Assembly: GCA_035455185.1 (NCBI GenBank)
Contig: DATIFQ010000252.1
Location: 1 to 42,479 of the forward strand
DNA length: 42,479 nt
Direction: 5' to 3'
Source: JAEHDI01 sp035455185
GTDB taxonomy: Bacteria; Acidobacteriota; Terriglobia; Bryobacterales; Bryobacteraceae
Part shown: positions 1 through 7,463 of the stretch, piece after piece
Layout of the letters: each line of letters starts with the position of its first letter
Position numbering within the stretch: the stretch's first letter is position 1
Translations under genes and position numbers: made by a program
The notes under the pieces: generated by a model
What the model saw: only the letters and a program-made list of their open reading frames with translations
What the model was told of the DNA's origin: nothing
The model's database searches: none

Positions 1-1
1 A

Positions 2-118
2 CTGATCGCCGAGTGCGACCCCGCGCGGGTCGACGAGGTTCGTTGCCAGTGGCCCTTCCTCCGGGACCGCCGCATCGACGCCTACGCACCGATTCTCAAC
101 CGCTGGCTGGACCGTTGA
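2..118 (+). CDS. C-terminal end of a carbon-nitrogen hydrolase (nitrilase superfamily), partial
   Basis: Only the last 38 codons are inside the window, ending at the TGA at 116-118. The tail carries the motif FLRDRRIDAYAPI. A similar 'RDRR-x-D-x-Y' tail is typical of the C-terminus of the nitrilase superfamily, in the branch holding N-carbamoylputrescine amidase and beta-ureidopropionase. Those enzymes hydrolyse linear amides or carbamoyl groups with a Glu-Lys-Cys triad, which would lie upstream of the window. The exact substrate cannot be told from this fragment. The gene converges on the minus-strand gene at 182-775, with a strong hairpin between them. Confidence 0.6.
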   Translation: MIAECDPARVDEVRCQWPFLRDRRIDAYAPILNRWLDR

Positions 119-123
119 GCCGC

Positions 124-164
124 ACAAAAAGGGTCGCGGGAGGACGGGGGCCTCCTCCCGCGAC
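124..164 (-). terminator. Intrinsic terminator for the minus-strand gene at 182-775
   Basis: A perfect 12-bp stem (133-144 paired with 153-164, GTCGCGGGAGGA) closes an 8-base loop. Read on the minus strand it is followed two bases later by TTTTT (130-126), the classic rho-independent arrangement. It sits between two convergent genes. The U-tract lies only on the minus-strand side, so it should work mainly in that direction, although the stem could also stop plus-strand transcripts. Confidence 0.8.
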
Positions 165-181
165 GAAGGAAATCGCGTCTG

Positions 182-775
182 TCAGGACCCGCTGTTCATC
201 CCCAGGTCCTTCCCGAGTTGCATCTCCGTCTGGCGGGCACTGGCGTAAGTCTCGAACTCGTGTACGGACGTTGCGATCTGATCCGCCTCCGCGACCATAT
301 TCCGGGTGTACTTCCCGTACTCCGGCTTCCACAGGCCCTGTTGGTTAGCGTTCAGAAAGAGAATCGCGTCCTGGGCGTTGTCCGCCATGAGTTGAACCAG
401 CGGCGCGACGTGATCGATGACGCGCTGTTGCCAGGGGAACGCCGACGATCGAATGGTTTCGAGACGGCTAAGCTTCGTCCCCATGTCGTTGACCGCCTGC
501 CTGATCTCCTCAAGTTTCTGACCGTGGACATCCCAGCCAACCGTGAGATGCAATCGCAGCACCTCCAATTCATCTGCCAGGCTCCTGACGTGCTGCGAAT
601 CGGTTTCGATGCCACTCAGCAGATCGGTGGCCTCTTTGTGAATGTCCCAGGTTGAGGACGCCTTGGCCGGGCGCGCTTGCACAGTCGCCTTTGACGTCCC
701 GGCAAAGGACATCGCGGATACTGCGAGGAGGACCCCCAGCAGATATCCGACCCTACTCAGAGTTCTTCCCTTCAT
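182..775 (-). CDS. Exported alpha-helical protein of unknown function
   Basis: I do not recognise a named family. The 197-residue product starts with a short basic stretch and a hydrophobic segment (about residues 9-25) ending near SFAG, a plausible Sec signal peptide. The rest is highly charged and helical with heptad-like leucines, and no cysteine or catalytic motif is evident. I chose the ATG at 775 because AAGGA lies just upstream of it; a GTG at 796 would add seven residues and bury that ribosome binding site. A terminator follows directly, and the upstream gap of 143 bases (776-918) shows no clear promoter. It may be a periplasmic helical-bundle protein; its role is unknown. Its position after a two-component system makes it a possible regulatory target, but that is only inference. 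Confidence 0.7.
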   Translation of the reverse strand: MKGRTLSRVGYLLGVLLAVSAMSFAGTSKATVQARPAKASSTWDIHKEATDLLSGIETDSQHVRSLADELEVLRLHLTVGWDVHGQKLEEIRQAVNDMGTKLSRLETIRSSAFPWQQRVIDHVAPLVQLMADNAQDAILFLNANQQGLWKPEYGKYTRNMVAEADQIATSVHEFETYASARQTEMQLGKDLGMNSGS

Positions 776-918
776 GCTTCCTTTAGCTCCTTTCACTCCG
801 GCATCGGCTTTCGCCTACCGGATCTTCGCCCCATACTGGAAGACGAGTTTCAAGCACAGGCGGATTACTACTGTTGGGAAGGTATATCGGAGCGGAGAAT
901 CTCGTTTCGATGGAAAGG

Positions 919-1569
919 CTACCGAATAATTCGTTTGCGGACCGCGTACAGAATCAGGTCCGGGATTGTATGAAGGCCTAGCTTTTGAAGAATGTGGGAA
1001 CGATGTGTTTCCACCGTATACAGACTGAGGTTCAGTAGGTTGGCCACGTCCTTGTTGCTTTGTCCCTCTGCCAGAAGCTGAAGAATCTCCCGCTCGCGGG
1101 CGGTCAACAACTCATAGCTGTCCACTTCGCCCTTCCGCTCGAGCTGACGCACGTAATCTTCGGCAAGGAGCTTGCTCACTGCAGGGCTGAAGAAAGACTT
1201 TCCTAACGCCACTGCGCGAACGGCGCCAATGAGATCGACCTCGGCCGAGTCTTTCAATAAATATGCCCGGGCGCCAGCTTTGAGAGCTCGCATCACGTAA
1301 CTCTCATCGACGTGCATGCTGAGGATGACAACGGCTGTCTGTGGGTGTCGGATAGCGATCTGGCGGGTGGCCTCGATGCCGTTAAGTCTCGGCATGGCAA
1401 TGTCCATAACCACGACATCCGGCGCGTGGACATCCGCGAGTTCAACTCCCCGGCGGCCGTCTTCAGCTTCCGCGACGACTTCAAAATCGGGCTGCCGTTC
1501 CAGCAGGAGCCGGAGTCCCGCTCTCATCACGGTGTGATCATCCGCCAGAAGGATTCGAATCGATGCCAT
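919..1569 (-). CDS. NarL/FixJ-family response regulator with LuxR-type HTH
   Basis: This is a transcription factor activated by phosphotransfer. An N-terminal receiver domain has the acidic pair in LLADDH (Asp10, Asp11), phosphoacceptor Asp56 in VVVMDIAMP and Lys106 in YLLKD. A LuxR-type helix-turn-helix follows at about residues 145-205, with LTAREREILQLLAEG and TVETHRSHILQKL. The length of 216 residues is normal for the family. An ATG at 1581 would overlap the kinase stop by 8 bases and add four residues. I prefer the ATG at 1569, which has GGGTGA four to five bases upstream and matches the usual N-terminus. It directly follows the kinase gene with near-overlap, so translational coupling and a cognate pair are very likely. 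The regulated genes are not known. Confidence 0.93.
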   Translation of the reverse strand: MASIRILLADDHTVMRAGLRLLLERQPDFEVVAEAEDGRRGVELADVHAPDVVVMDIAMPRLNGIEATRQIAIRHPQTAVVILSMHVDESYVMRALKAGARAYLLKDSAEVDLIGAVRAVALGKSFFSPAVSKLLAEDYVRQLERKGEVDSYELLTAREREILQLLAEGQSNKDVANLLNLSLYTVETHRSHILQKLGLHTIPDLILYAVRKRIIR

Positions 1570-1573
1570 GCCG

Positions 1574-2977
1574 TCACCCATACAGCCCGCTGGACTCTCC
1601 CCTCAACGGCAGGTCAACCCGGAGATGAGTCCCCTGTCCAGGTTTCGACTGGATGACAAACACACCACCCAAGTGGCGCACCCGCTCCTCCATGCCGACC
1701 AGGCCCAGTCCTCGGGTGTGCAGGGCATCGAAGCCTTTGCCGTCGTCCTGAATTGACAGCAGCAGCCGGTTCTTCTCCTGGCGCACGACGATCTGGACCG
1801 ACTGGGCGTTGGAGTGCTTTGATACGTTGTTCAACGCTTCCTGCACGACTCGGTACACGCAGGTCTTGTAGTCGTCCGGCAGCTCGTCCGCCGTCTCCTC
1901 GGCGGCAAGCTCGATGATCGTTCCCGTCCGCCGGGAGGCTTCACGGGTCTGCCAGCGCAACGCGGGGACCAAACCGAAATCGTCGAGCATCGATGGCCGA
2001 AGTAGCAGTGCCCTGTTTCGCACGGATTGAAGGCTTTGCTCGGCGAGCTTCTTGACCGTATCCAGCAGTCTGCGCGCGGGGACGTTCTCTTCCGGAACAG
2101 TGGCCACAACATTGCCGAGGTCCACCAGAAGGGCGCTCAGAGACTGGCCGACCTCATCGTGAAGCTCGCGCGAGATGGTTCGGCGTTCCTCCTCCTGAGC
2201 GTCCACAAGCTTGGCCGACAGGTTCTCCAATTCCGAGCGCGCCCGGACTGTTTCCTGATATCGCAGACGTGCGTCCCGTTCTAACCGCAAGATCTGCATG
2301 ATGCTCAGCCCGGCCACGCCGATGCCGAGCCCGAGCGTGATCGTCAGTATGGCCACGATGCGACTGCGAAAGCTCCGGTAGATTTCCGCTGAACGTAGGC
2401 CACCCGCTTTCAGGACGGCTTCGTTCATGCCATCCACCCTGTCGGCTAACCGCAGCATCGCGTCCCGGCGAGGCAAAACCAGTTGCTCCAGGAAGCGATA
2501 GCTCAGCGATCGCCGTTGCCCCGCGTCCCAGTCGAAGCTCGGGCTGATGGTCTTCCAATACTCGGCAAGCTCGGCGCGTAAAGTCGCGAGTTGCGGGACG
2601 TCTTCCGAAAGTCCGTCTCCGCGATACTCGTCGAGCGCCGCATTCGTTTGTGCTCGGACCTCCTGCAATTCCGCCAGGCGGGACCGTGCCCTGCCCTGGT
2701 CGGGGTCCAGGAGGTAGTCGCGCACCAGCGTTCCGGACAAGTACAAGCTGGAGCGGACGCGATCGAGAGCATGATGCCGCGACAGATAGTCCCTGGTGAC
2801 CTCAACATTCTCGCTCTCGATGCTGTGCAGGACGCGAACGGACTCCGCTCCGATGATGCCCATGAGCGCGAGAACCGCTCCGAATCCGACAAGAGAAACG
2901 AGCCTGACGCCGGACCGTGAAGGCTGATCCTCGTCCGGCGTTTCCTTACTCCCTTTAATCTTTTCCGAGCTCCCCAT
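1574..2977 (-). CDS. Membrane sensor histidine kinase, HisKA_3 (NarX/DesK type)
   Basis: This is the sensor partner of the adjacent NarL-type regulator. Two membrane segments (about residues 23-43 and 207-230) flank a roughly 160-residue helical extracytoplasmic region, resembling a CHASE3 or four-helix-bundle sensor. A coiled linker leads to the HisKA_3 dimerisation helix with His273 in the motif ELHDEVGQSLSAL. A HATPase_c domain follows with N-box residues in QEALNNVSKHSN, the G1 box DDGKGFD and the G2 region GLGLVGMEERV. The ATG at 2977 leaves a short gap after the upstream gene. An upstream ATG at 3055 would overlap that gene by 40 bases and add an unusual 26-residue leader. The ligand is unknown. 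It belongs to a minus-strand operon running from 3882 to 919. Confidence 0.92.
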   Translation of the reverse strand: MGSSEKIKGSKETPDEDQPSRSGVRLVSLVGFGAVLALMGIIGAESVRVLHSIESENVEVTRDYLSRHHALDRVRSSLYLSGTLVRDYLLDPDQGRARSRLAELQEVRAQTNAALDEYRGDGLSEDVPQLATLRAELAEYWKTISPSFDWDAGQRRSLSYRFLEQLVLPRRDAMLRLADRVDGMNEAVLKAGGLRSAEIYRSFRSRIVAILTITLGLGIGVAGLSIMQILRLERDARLRYQETVRARSELENLSAKLVDAQEEERRTISRELHDEVGQSLSALLVDLGNVVATVPEENVPARRLLDTVKKLAEQSLQSVRNRALLLRPSMLDDFGLVPALRWQTREASRRTGTIIELAAEETADELPDDYKTCVYRVVQEALNNVSKHSNAQSVQIVVRQEKNRLLLSIQDDGKGFDALHTRGLGLVGMEERVRHLGGVFVIQSKPGQGTHLRVDLPLRGESSGLYG

Positions 2978-3015
2978 TCCGCCGCCCGGATACAGTTCGA
3001 GCCGACAATTCGAGA

Positions 3016-3489
3016 TCAGGCAGACCCACTCCGGTGCACGCCGCGCAAGGCCCATGCATGACTATATGCGTTCTCGACAATGTGCGCGAATTCTATCGAC
3101 GAGAACGGCCGCGAGACCAAGTCGTAGGCGCCATTCTCGATCGCGGTGATCCAGAACCGTTCATCAACGACGGTCGTGACGACCACAACCGAAACTGGCG
3201 GCGCGAACTCCTCCGAGAGCGCGACTGCATCTTGCCAGTTACCATCACGGAAGGACGCCTCCGCGAGCAGAACCTTCGCCCCAGTCAAACCCAGCATCGC
3301 GCGGGCGCGTTCGATGGTGTCCGCGTGGTGAACCCATATTCCAGACCTTCTCAGCGCCCTCGTAGCCTCGGCAACCGACCGGGCCCACGGTGTGACAAAC
3401 ACGCAATCGATCTTCGCGCCATACGCCGAGCCGCCAAGCTCGCGCGCTGGAATCGGCGTTGCGGCTTTCCTCCGGGTCGTGTCAAGCAT
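3016..3489 (-). CDS. Degenerate receiver-like (pseudo-receiver) protein
   Basis: The 157-residue product looks like a lone CheY-like receiver fold at about residues 25-145, with alternating hydrophobic strands and amphipathic helices. The key residues are lost. The first strand ends in FVTPW, without the acidic pair. The phosphoacceptor position is Glu77 in LLAEASF, and the conserved Lys is Arg127 in VSRPF. A Thr in VVVTT, at the switch position, remains. Phosphotransfer therefore looks impossible, and the Glu could mimic the phosphorylated state. It lies six bases after the DksA-like gene and before the histidine kinase, so it probably modulates that pathway through protein contacts. The fold is inferred by eye from pattern; the alternative is an unrelated Rossmann-like protein. 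Confidence 0.65.
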   Translation of the reverse strand: MLDTTRRKAATPIPARELGGSAYGAKIDCVFVTPWARSVAEATRALRRSGIWVHHADTIERARAMLGLTGAKVLLAEASFRDGNWQDAVALSEEFAPPVSVVVVTTVVDERFWITAIENGAYDLVSRPFSSIEFAHIVENAYSHAWALRGVHRSGSA

Positions 3490-3495
3490 TCGGCT

Positions 3496-3882
3496 TCACG
3501 CCGCGTCGTCGAGTACGCGTCCTCGCTCGCGGTACCAGCGGCCACCCTGGCTGCTGTCCTCTTCCTCCTGGCAGTGGATGCACAGCGAGGCCCATGGAAC
3601 TACGAGCATTCTCCCAAGGCTTATTGCGCCGCCGCACCCTTCGCACCGGCCGTACGTACCCTCCGCAATCCGCTTGAGAGCCGCGTCAACCTCGTGTGAC
3701 AGCTCCGTGCGACGTTCGAGGCCGCCGATCGCCATCTCCCGGTCCACCGCGAACTGGATGGCATCGATTTCATCCGGCACCCTCTCCACAGCAATGTCGT
3801 CGATTCGGGGGGCTTCCAACCTCAATTCCCGTTGCTTGCCGCGCAGCATTTCGACGATTCGCTTCAACTCGCTCTCGCTCAT
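3496..3882 (-). CDS. DksA/TraR-family C4 zinc-finger protein
   Basis: The 128-residue protein has an N-terminal helical hairpin (residues 1-75) and a C-terminal zinc finger with Cys80 and Cys83 (RCEGCGG) and Cys101 and Cys104 (CIHC). This is the TraR/DksA arrangement. DksA-type proteins enter the RNA polymerase secondary channel and, with ppGpp, tune promoter output. The coiled-coil tip Asp pair of true DksA cannot be assigned with confidence here, so it may be a DksA paralogue rather than the main stringent-response factor. The ATG has GGGAGA upstream. It is the first gene of the operon leading into the pseudo-receiver, kinase and regulator. A plausible sigma-70-type promoter sits 24-52 bases upstream of the start. 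Confidence 0.85.
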   Translation of the reverse strand: MSESELKRIVEMLRGKQRELRLEAPRIDDIAVERVPDEIDAIQFAVDREMAIGGLERRTELSHEVDAALKRIAEGTYGRCEGCGGAISLGRMLVVPWASLCIHCQEEEDSSQGGRWYRERGRVLDDAA

Positions 3883-3905
3883 CCCAGTTCTCCCTGTTGG
3901 TAAAC

Positions 3906-3934
3906 AGAATAAGCTCCGCCGCCGATCATGGAAA
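3906..3934 (-). promoter_or_regulatory. Predicted sigma-70-type promoter for the 3882-919 signalling operon
   Basis: On the minus strand TTTCCA (3934-3929) and TATTCT (3911-3906) are separated by 17 bases. Each matches four of six consensus positions. The start point would fall near 3899, giving a short leader that contains GGGAGA before the ATG at 3882. It lies in a 157-base gap between divergent genes; nothing else in that gap is recognisable. Confidence 0.4.
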
Positions 3935-4039
3935 TACCGCCTGGCGGGTATAGTCGGCGACCAAATACAGGGATAGTCCGTCCTGCTCCCAAGTGGAAAA
4001 ATGGTCCGGAGGCGCTACTATCGTTGCGAAGGAGCAGAA

Positions 4040-5329
4040 ATGACGCGCATCCCGATTCTGTGGCTGGTGCTCGCTCTCCAGGTCCTGCCGCTTCTGTCCG
4101 AGAACTTCACCGGCATCAAGCCCAGTCCTCAACAAGTTGCGTGGCAGGATCTTGAGATCGGGGTACTGATCCACTTCGGCCCGAACACCTTCATGGACCG
4201 CGAGTGGGGAGACGGGACCGCTGACCCGAAGATCTTCAACCCGCTGCAACTCGATGCCGAACAGTGGGCGACGGCGGCCAAGGCCAGCGGCGCACGGTAT
4301 TTCGTCATGGTCGCTAAACACCACGATGGCTTTTGCCTCTGGCCGAGCCGCCACACGGACTACAGCATAAAGAGCAGTCCCTGGCGCGGGGGCAAGGGCG
4401 ACCTCGTCCGCGAAGTCGCCGACGCCTGCCACAGGCAGGGGCTGAAGTTTGGCATCTACCTCTCGCCATGGGACCGTCACGAGCCGTCCTACAGGGACAA
4501 CAAGGCCTACGACAGGTACTACGAGGCCCAGGTGCTCGAACTGGCGACAGGGTACGGCGAGGTGGTCGAATTCTGGCTCGATGGCGCCGGCAGCGAGGGG
4601 CACGTCTACGATTTCGAAAGTTACGCCGGTACGCTCCGCACCTTCCAGCCGAACACGCTGTTCTTCGCCGGTGTCGGCTTTCTTCCTTGGGCTGATATCC
4701 GATGGGTCGGTAACGAGGACGGCTCGGCATTCGAGGACAACTGGAACGTTATCGATCTCCGCGGCCACCTGCGCTGGCGCCCCGCGGAGGCGGACACCCC
4801 GCTGCGAGAGGGGCACTGGTTCTGGCACCCGAACGACGAGAAGAGTCTCAAGCCACTCGACAAACTGCTTGATGTCTACCACAAGAGCGTCGGCCGGGGA
4901 GCCCAACTTGTTCTCGGCCTTGCACCGGATAACCGGGGGTTGATGCCCGACGCCGATGTGGCCCACCTTCGCGAATTCGGCGACGCCATCGGCCGCATCT
5001 ACTCGACTGACTTGGCGCGTGGCAAGACGGTCTGGACGCCTCCTTCCGACATGCACACGATCACTGGTGAAGTCGATTTCCGAGTCCCCGTCAGGTTCGA
5101 TCGGACCGTTCTGGCTGAGTGGATCCATCTCGGTCAGCACGTGCAACGCTACGATATTCAAAGGTGGGATGGGAGCCGTTGGGAGACCGTGCACGAAGGG
5201 ACAACCATCGGTCATAAGAAGATCGACATCTTCCCGCGCACCACCGCCATCCGGATGCGAGTCCGCATCCTTCAGGCCACGGAGACGCCCCGGATTCGCG
5301 GTTTCCAGGTCTTCGACGGTGCACGGTAG
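4040..5329 (+). CDS. Secreted GH29 alpha-L-fucosidase
   Basis: The 429-residue enzyme should hydrolyse terminal alpha-L-fucose from glycans by a retaining mechanism. It has a signal peptide (about residues 1-20), then a GH29 TIM barrel with the family patterns WFG-like LIHFGPNTF, KHHDGFCLWPS (93-103), YLSPWDRHEP and the nucleophile region EFWLDGAG with Asp181. A C-terminal beta-sandwich-like segment (about residues 335-429) follows. I chose the ATG at 4040 because GAAGGAG lies immediately before it and because the signal peptide then starts properly; a start at 4001 would add 13 charged residues. The DUF362 gene begins 20 bases after its stop. The long minus-strand reading frame opposite this gene looks like a codon-bias shadow. 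Confidence 0.9.
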   Translation: MTRIPILWLVLALQVLPLLSENFTGIKPSPQQVAWQDLEIGVLIHFGPNTFMDREWGDGTADPKIFNPLQLDAEQWATAAKASGARYFVMVAKHHDGFCLWPSRHTDYSIKSSPWRGGKGDLVREVADACHRQGLKFGIYLSPWDRHEPSYRDNKAYDRYYEAQVLELATGYGEVVEFWLDGAGSEGHVYDFESYAGTLRTFQPNTLFFAGVGFLPWADIRWVGNEDGSAFEDNWNVIDLRGHLRWRPAEADTPLREGHWFWHPNDEKSLKPLDKLLDVYHKSVGRGAQLVLGLAPDNRGLMPDADVAHLREFGDAIGRIYSTDLARGKTVWTPPSDMHTITGEVDFRVPVRFDRTVLAEWIHLGQHVQRYDIQRWDGSRWETVHEGTTIGHKKIDIFPRTTAIRMRVRILQATETPRIRGFQVFDGAR

Positions 5330-5336
5330 CGGATGC

Positions 5337-5342
5337 TACAGT
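5337..5342 (+). promoter_or_regulatory. Possible -10 element, leaderless-type, for the DUF362 gene
   Basis: TACAGT (four of six -10 positions) lies exactly seven bases before the ATG at 5350, and no Shine-Dalgarno sequence is present. This spacing would place the transcript start at or next to the start codon. No convincing -35 is visible, and the gene could instead be co-transcribed with the fucosidase. Confidence 0.3.
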
Positions 5343-5349
5343 TGTCTGC

Positions 5350-6543
5350 ATGGAGCCTGGCGAGCGTCTGACCCGGCGCGACCTCGTTCGGGTGCTCGGC
5401 GTTTCGCTGGGCGGCTTGCCTCTTGCAAAGGCGGCTGGATATTCGCCATCGCTTTCGGCGGGCGCACTCGGGCTACCGGGTTTGTTTCCGGGAAGAGTGA
5501 TCGGGGTTGAGCATCGTGGCTCGTTGCTGTCCGGAAATTATCACGGCCCGGTGATCGAACAGATGTTTCGGCGCGGGATGACGGAGCTCACCGGGACACC
5601 AGCGTGGCAGGAGGCGTGGCGTCTTTTTTTCCAACCCGGAGACGTAGTCGGGATCAAGGTGAATCCAGCGGGGCAGCCCCACATCATTTCTTCACCCGAA
5701 GTGCTCTGGCAGATTGTTCAAGGCCTCGAGGCGGCCGGAATCAATCGGAATGATGTCGTTGTCTACGACCGATACCGCGAGGAGTTTTTGTCCGCCGGCA
5801 TGGATCGCTGGGTTCCTCAGGGCGTTCGGACGATGTTCGCCACCGCGCATTGGGACGATATTCAGCAGACGATCGACGGGTATGACCCTGACCACTTCAT
5901 GGAGATGGCCATTGGCATGCCCGGGCAGAACGTCAACGATTCTGCCGTACGCCGCTCGTATGCCGCGCGATTCATAACCAAGGCAGTCAACAAACTGGTA
6001 AACCTGACAACTCTTAAGGACCACCAGGCCGCTGGAGTCACTCTGGCTCTGAAAAACCTTTCTCACGGATTCGTGAACAACGTCAACCGCTCCCACCCCG
6101 ACTACACCCGCAATTACACCGGGGCGTTCATTCCAGCCGCTGTGTCCATTCCGGCGATCCGGAACAAGGCAGTGTTACACATCATCGACGGCGTCAAGGG
6201 CTTGTATCACAGCGGCCCACACGCACAGCCGCAATTCTTGTGGGAAAACTGCACTCTCTACTTCGCCACCGACCCAGTCGCCCTCGATCGTGTCGGCTGG
6301 ACTGTGATCGACCAGAAGCGAGTCTCCGTTGGAATGAAACCTGTTCAACTGGCCCCCGCGGATGAATATAGTCACTGGCAAAACCGTCAGCCGGAACACA
6401 TCGAAATCGCGGGAATGATGGGGCTCGGCGAGTGGGACCCGTCGCGCATTTACCACCGGCACATAAGGCTCGACGTACCCGCATCTCCTCGCTCGCGCGG
6501 GGAAGGCCGCATTGCGCTTCCAATGCCGGGCCGCGACCGCTAG
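5350..6543 (+). CDS. Tat-exported DUF362 domain protein
   Basis: The 397-residue product begins with a twin-arginine signal (LTRRDLVRVLG, then a hydrophobic stretch to about residue 29), which predicts folded export. The body resembles DUF362 proteins, with DVVGIKVNPAG, a central alpha/beta region and the late segment TDPVALDRVGWTVID. Members are often annotated as iron-sulfur or metal-binding proteins of unknown function. No ferredoxin-type cysteine cluster is present here, so it probably does not carry an Fe-S centre of that sort. It follows the fucosidase by 20 bases and may be co-transcribed. Its stop codon overlaps that of the convergent VOC gene within one CTAG palindrome. The function is unknown. 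Confidence 0.8.
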   Translation: MEPGERLTRRDLVRVLGVSLGGLPLAKAAGYSPSLSAGALGLPGLFPGRVIGVEHRGSLLSGNYHGPVIEQMFRRGMTELTGTPAWQEAWRLFFQPGDVVGIKVNPAGQPHIISSPEVLWQIVQGLEAAGINRNDVVVYDRYREEFLSAGMDRWVPQGVRTMFATAHWDDIQQTIDGYDPDHFMEMAIGMPGQNVNDSAVRRSYAARFITKAVNKLVNLTTLKDHQAAGVTLALKNLSHGFVNNVNRSHPDYTRNYTGAFIPAAVSIPAIRNKAVLHIIDGVKGLYHSGPHAQPQFLWENCTLYFATDPVALDRVGWTVIDQKRVSVGMKPVQLAPADEYSHWQNRQPEHIEIAGMMGLGEWDPSRIYHRHIRLDVPASPRSRGEGRIALPMPGRDR

Positions 6544-7463
6544 CGTTTCGGCGGCGGCGCATCCGAGGGTGGCGTCGGCTTGCCGTCCACGGTGACCGGT
6601 TCCATCAGCTCCGTACGAGTGCCGTCCGGATCGAACAGATTGAGCTGTCGCTTCCGGTTCGTGCCCACGCGTGGCTCCAAGGCGCGCAAGTAACCCGCGC
6701 GGGGCGCCCGCCCCCGAAGCACGCCGAGCGACTTCGGGATATCCGTCGTCTCCAGACAAATGTGATGCGCACTGCCGCGCAGGTCCGGCTCCGGAAGCTT
6801 CTCGTACAGCATCAGTTCGATGTAGTCGTCGCCCTCAGGAACTTTCATGTTCACCCAGGAAAGCACCTTCCCGTTCCCGCTCCCCCGCCACGTTTCGGTG
6901 AATCCGAGCACGTCACGGTAGAACCCGGCTGATGCCTCGAGATCCCCGGCGAGGATCCCGAGATGCCTCATCCGTGGAGAGATGCGCTCATCGCCGAGGA
7001 ACTGCCCTTTTGTTCGCATCGCCATTCCGTCGGGTTCATACTCAACGAACTCCACATCGTGCCCATCGGGGTCGCGCACGGAGAAGTTGGAGTTGCCGGT
7101 GCGTCCCTTGGGCACCTTGTCTGGGACCTTGAAGCCGCGGGAAGCGAGATATGCTCGCATGGCTTCCGCGTCATCCGTGTGAAGGGCGATATGGGACAGA
7201 CGGTCTTGATCGGGCTTCAGTCCCGGAAACAACTCGATGTACTGGTAGTCATTCACCTTGATGAATGTGAACATCACGGAGCCATCGGGATTATTGATGC
7301 CGAATGGCTCGCCGAAGCCGAGAAAATCCTTATAGAAGCCCCGGGACTTCTCGATGTCGCTCACGTAGACGCCGATGTGCGCCACCCCAAGGATGCGCGG
7401 GCGCCGGGCCTCCTGTGCACCGAGAAACATGGAACAGAACAGAAGCAATGCAGTTATTCGCAT
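6540..7463 (-). CDS. Exported VOC-superfamily protein with two glyoxalase/dioxygenase-like domains
   Basis: The 307-residue protein has a short signal peptide (MRITALLLFCSMFLGAQ) and two tandem vicinal-oxygen-chelate modules. The first runs from about residue 22 (GVAHIGVYVSDIEKSRGFY) to 150, the second from about 165 (MRHLGILAGDLEASAGFYRD) to 290. Metal-ligand candidates are the His in each first strand and the Glu in VEFVEYE and TELMEP. VOC members include glyoxalase I, ring-cleavage dioxygenases and resistance proteins, so the substrate cannot be named. The start at 7463 overlaps the 3' end of the MDR gene by 10 bases, suggesting coupling; an in-frame start at 7610 would overlap it by 157 bases and remove the signal peptide. 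The C-terminal tail is proline-rich. Confidence 0.82.
   Translation of the reverse strand: MRITALLLFCSMFLGAQEARRPRILGVAHIGVYVSDIEKSRGFYKDFLGFGEPFGINNPDGSVMFTFIKVNDYQYIELFPGLKPDQDRLSHIALHTDDAEAMRAYLASRGFKVPDKVPKGRTGNSNFSVRDPDGHDVEFVEYEPDGMAMRTKGQFLGDERISPRMRHLGILAGDLEASAGFYRDVLGFTETWRGSGNGKVLSWVNMKVPEGDDYIELMLYEKLPEPDLRGSAHHICLETTDIPKSLGVLRGRAPRAGYLRALEPRVGTNRKRQLNLFDPDGTRTELMEPVTVDGKPTPPSDAPPPKR

Noticed and set aside
3926..5215. Long minus-strand open frame (429 codons) opposite the GH29 fucosidase gene.
   Set aside because: It lies fully opposite a well-supported gene, shows no recognisable domain, and such antisense frames arise from GC-rich codon bias.
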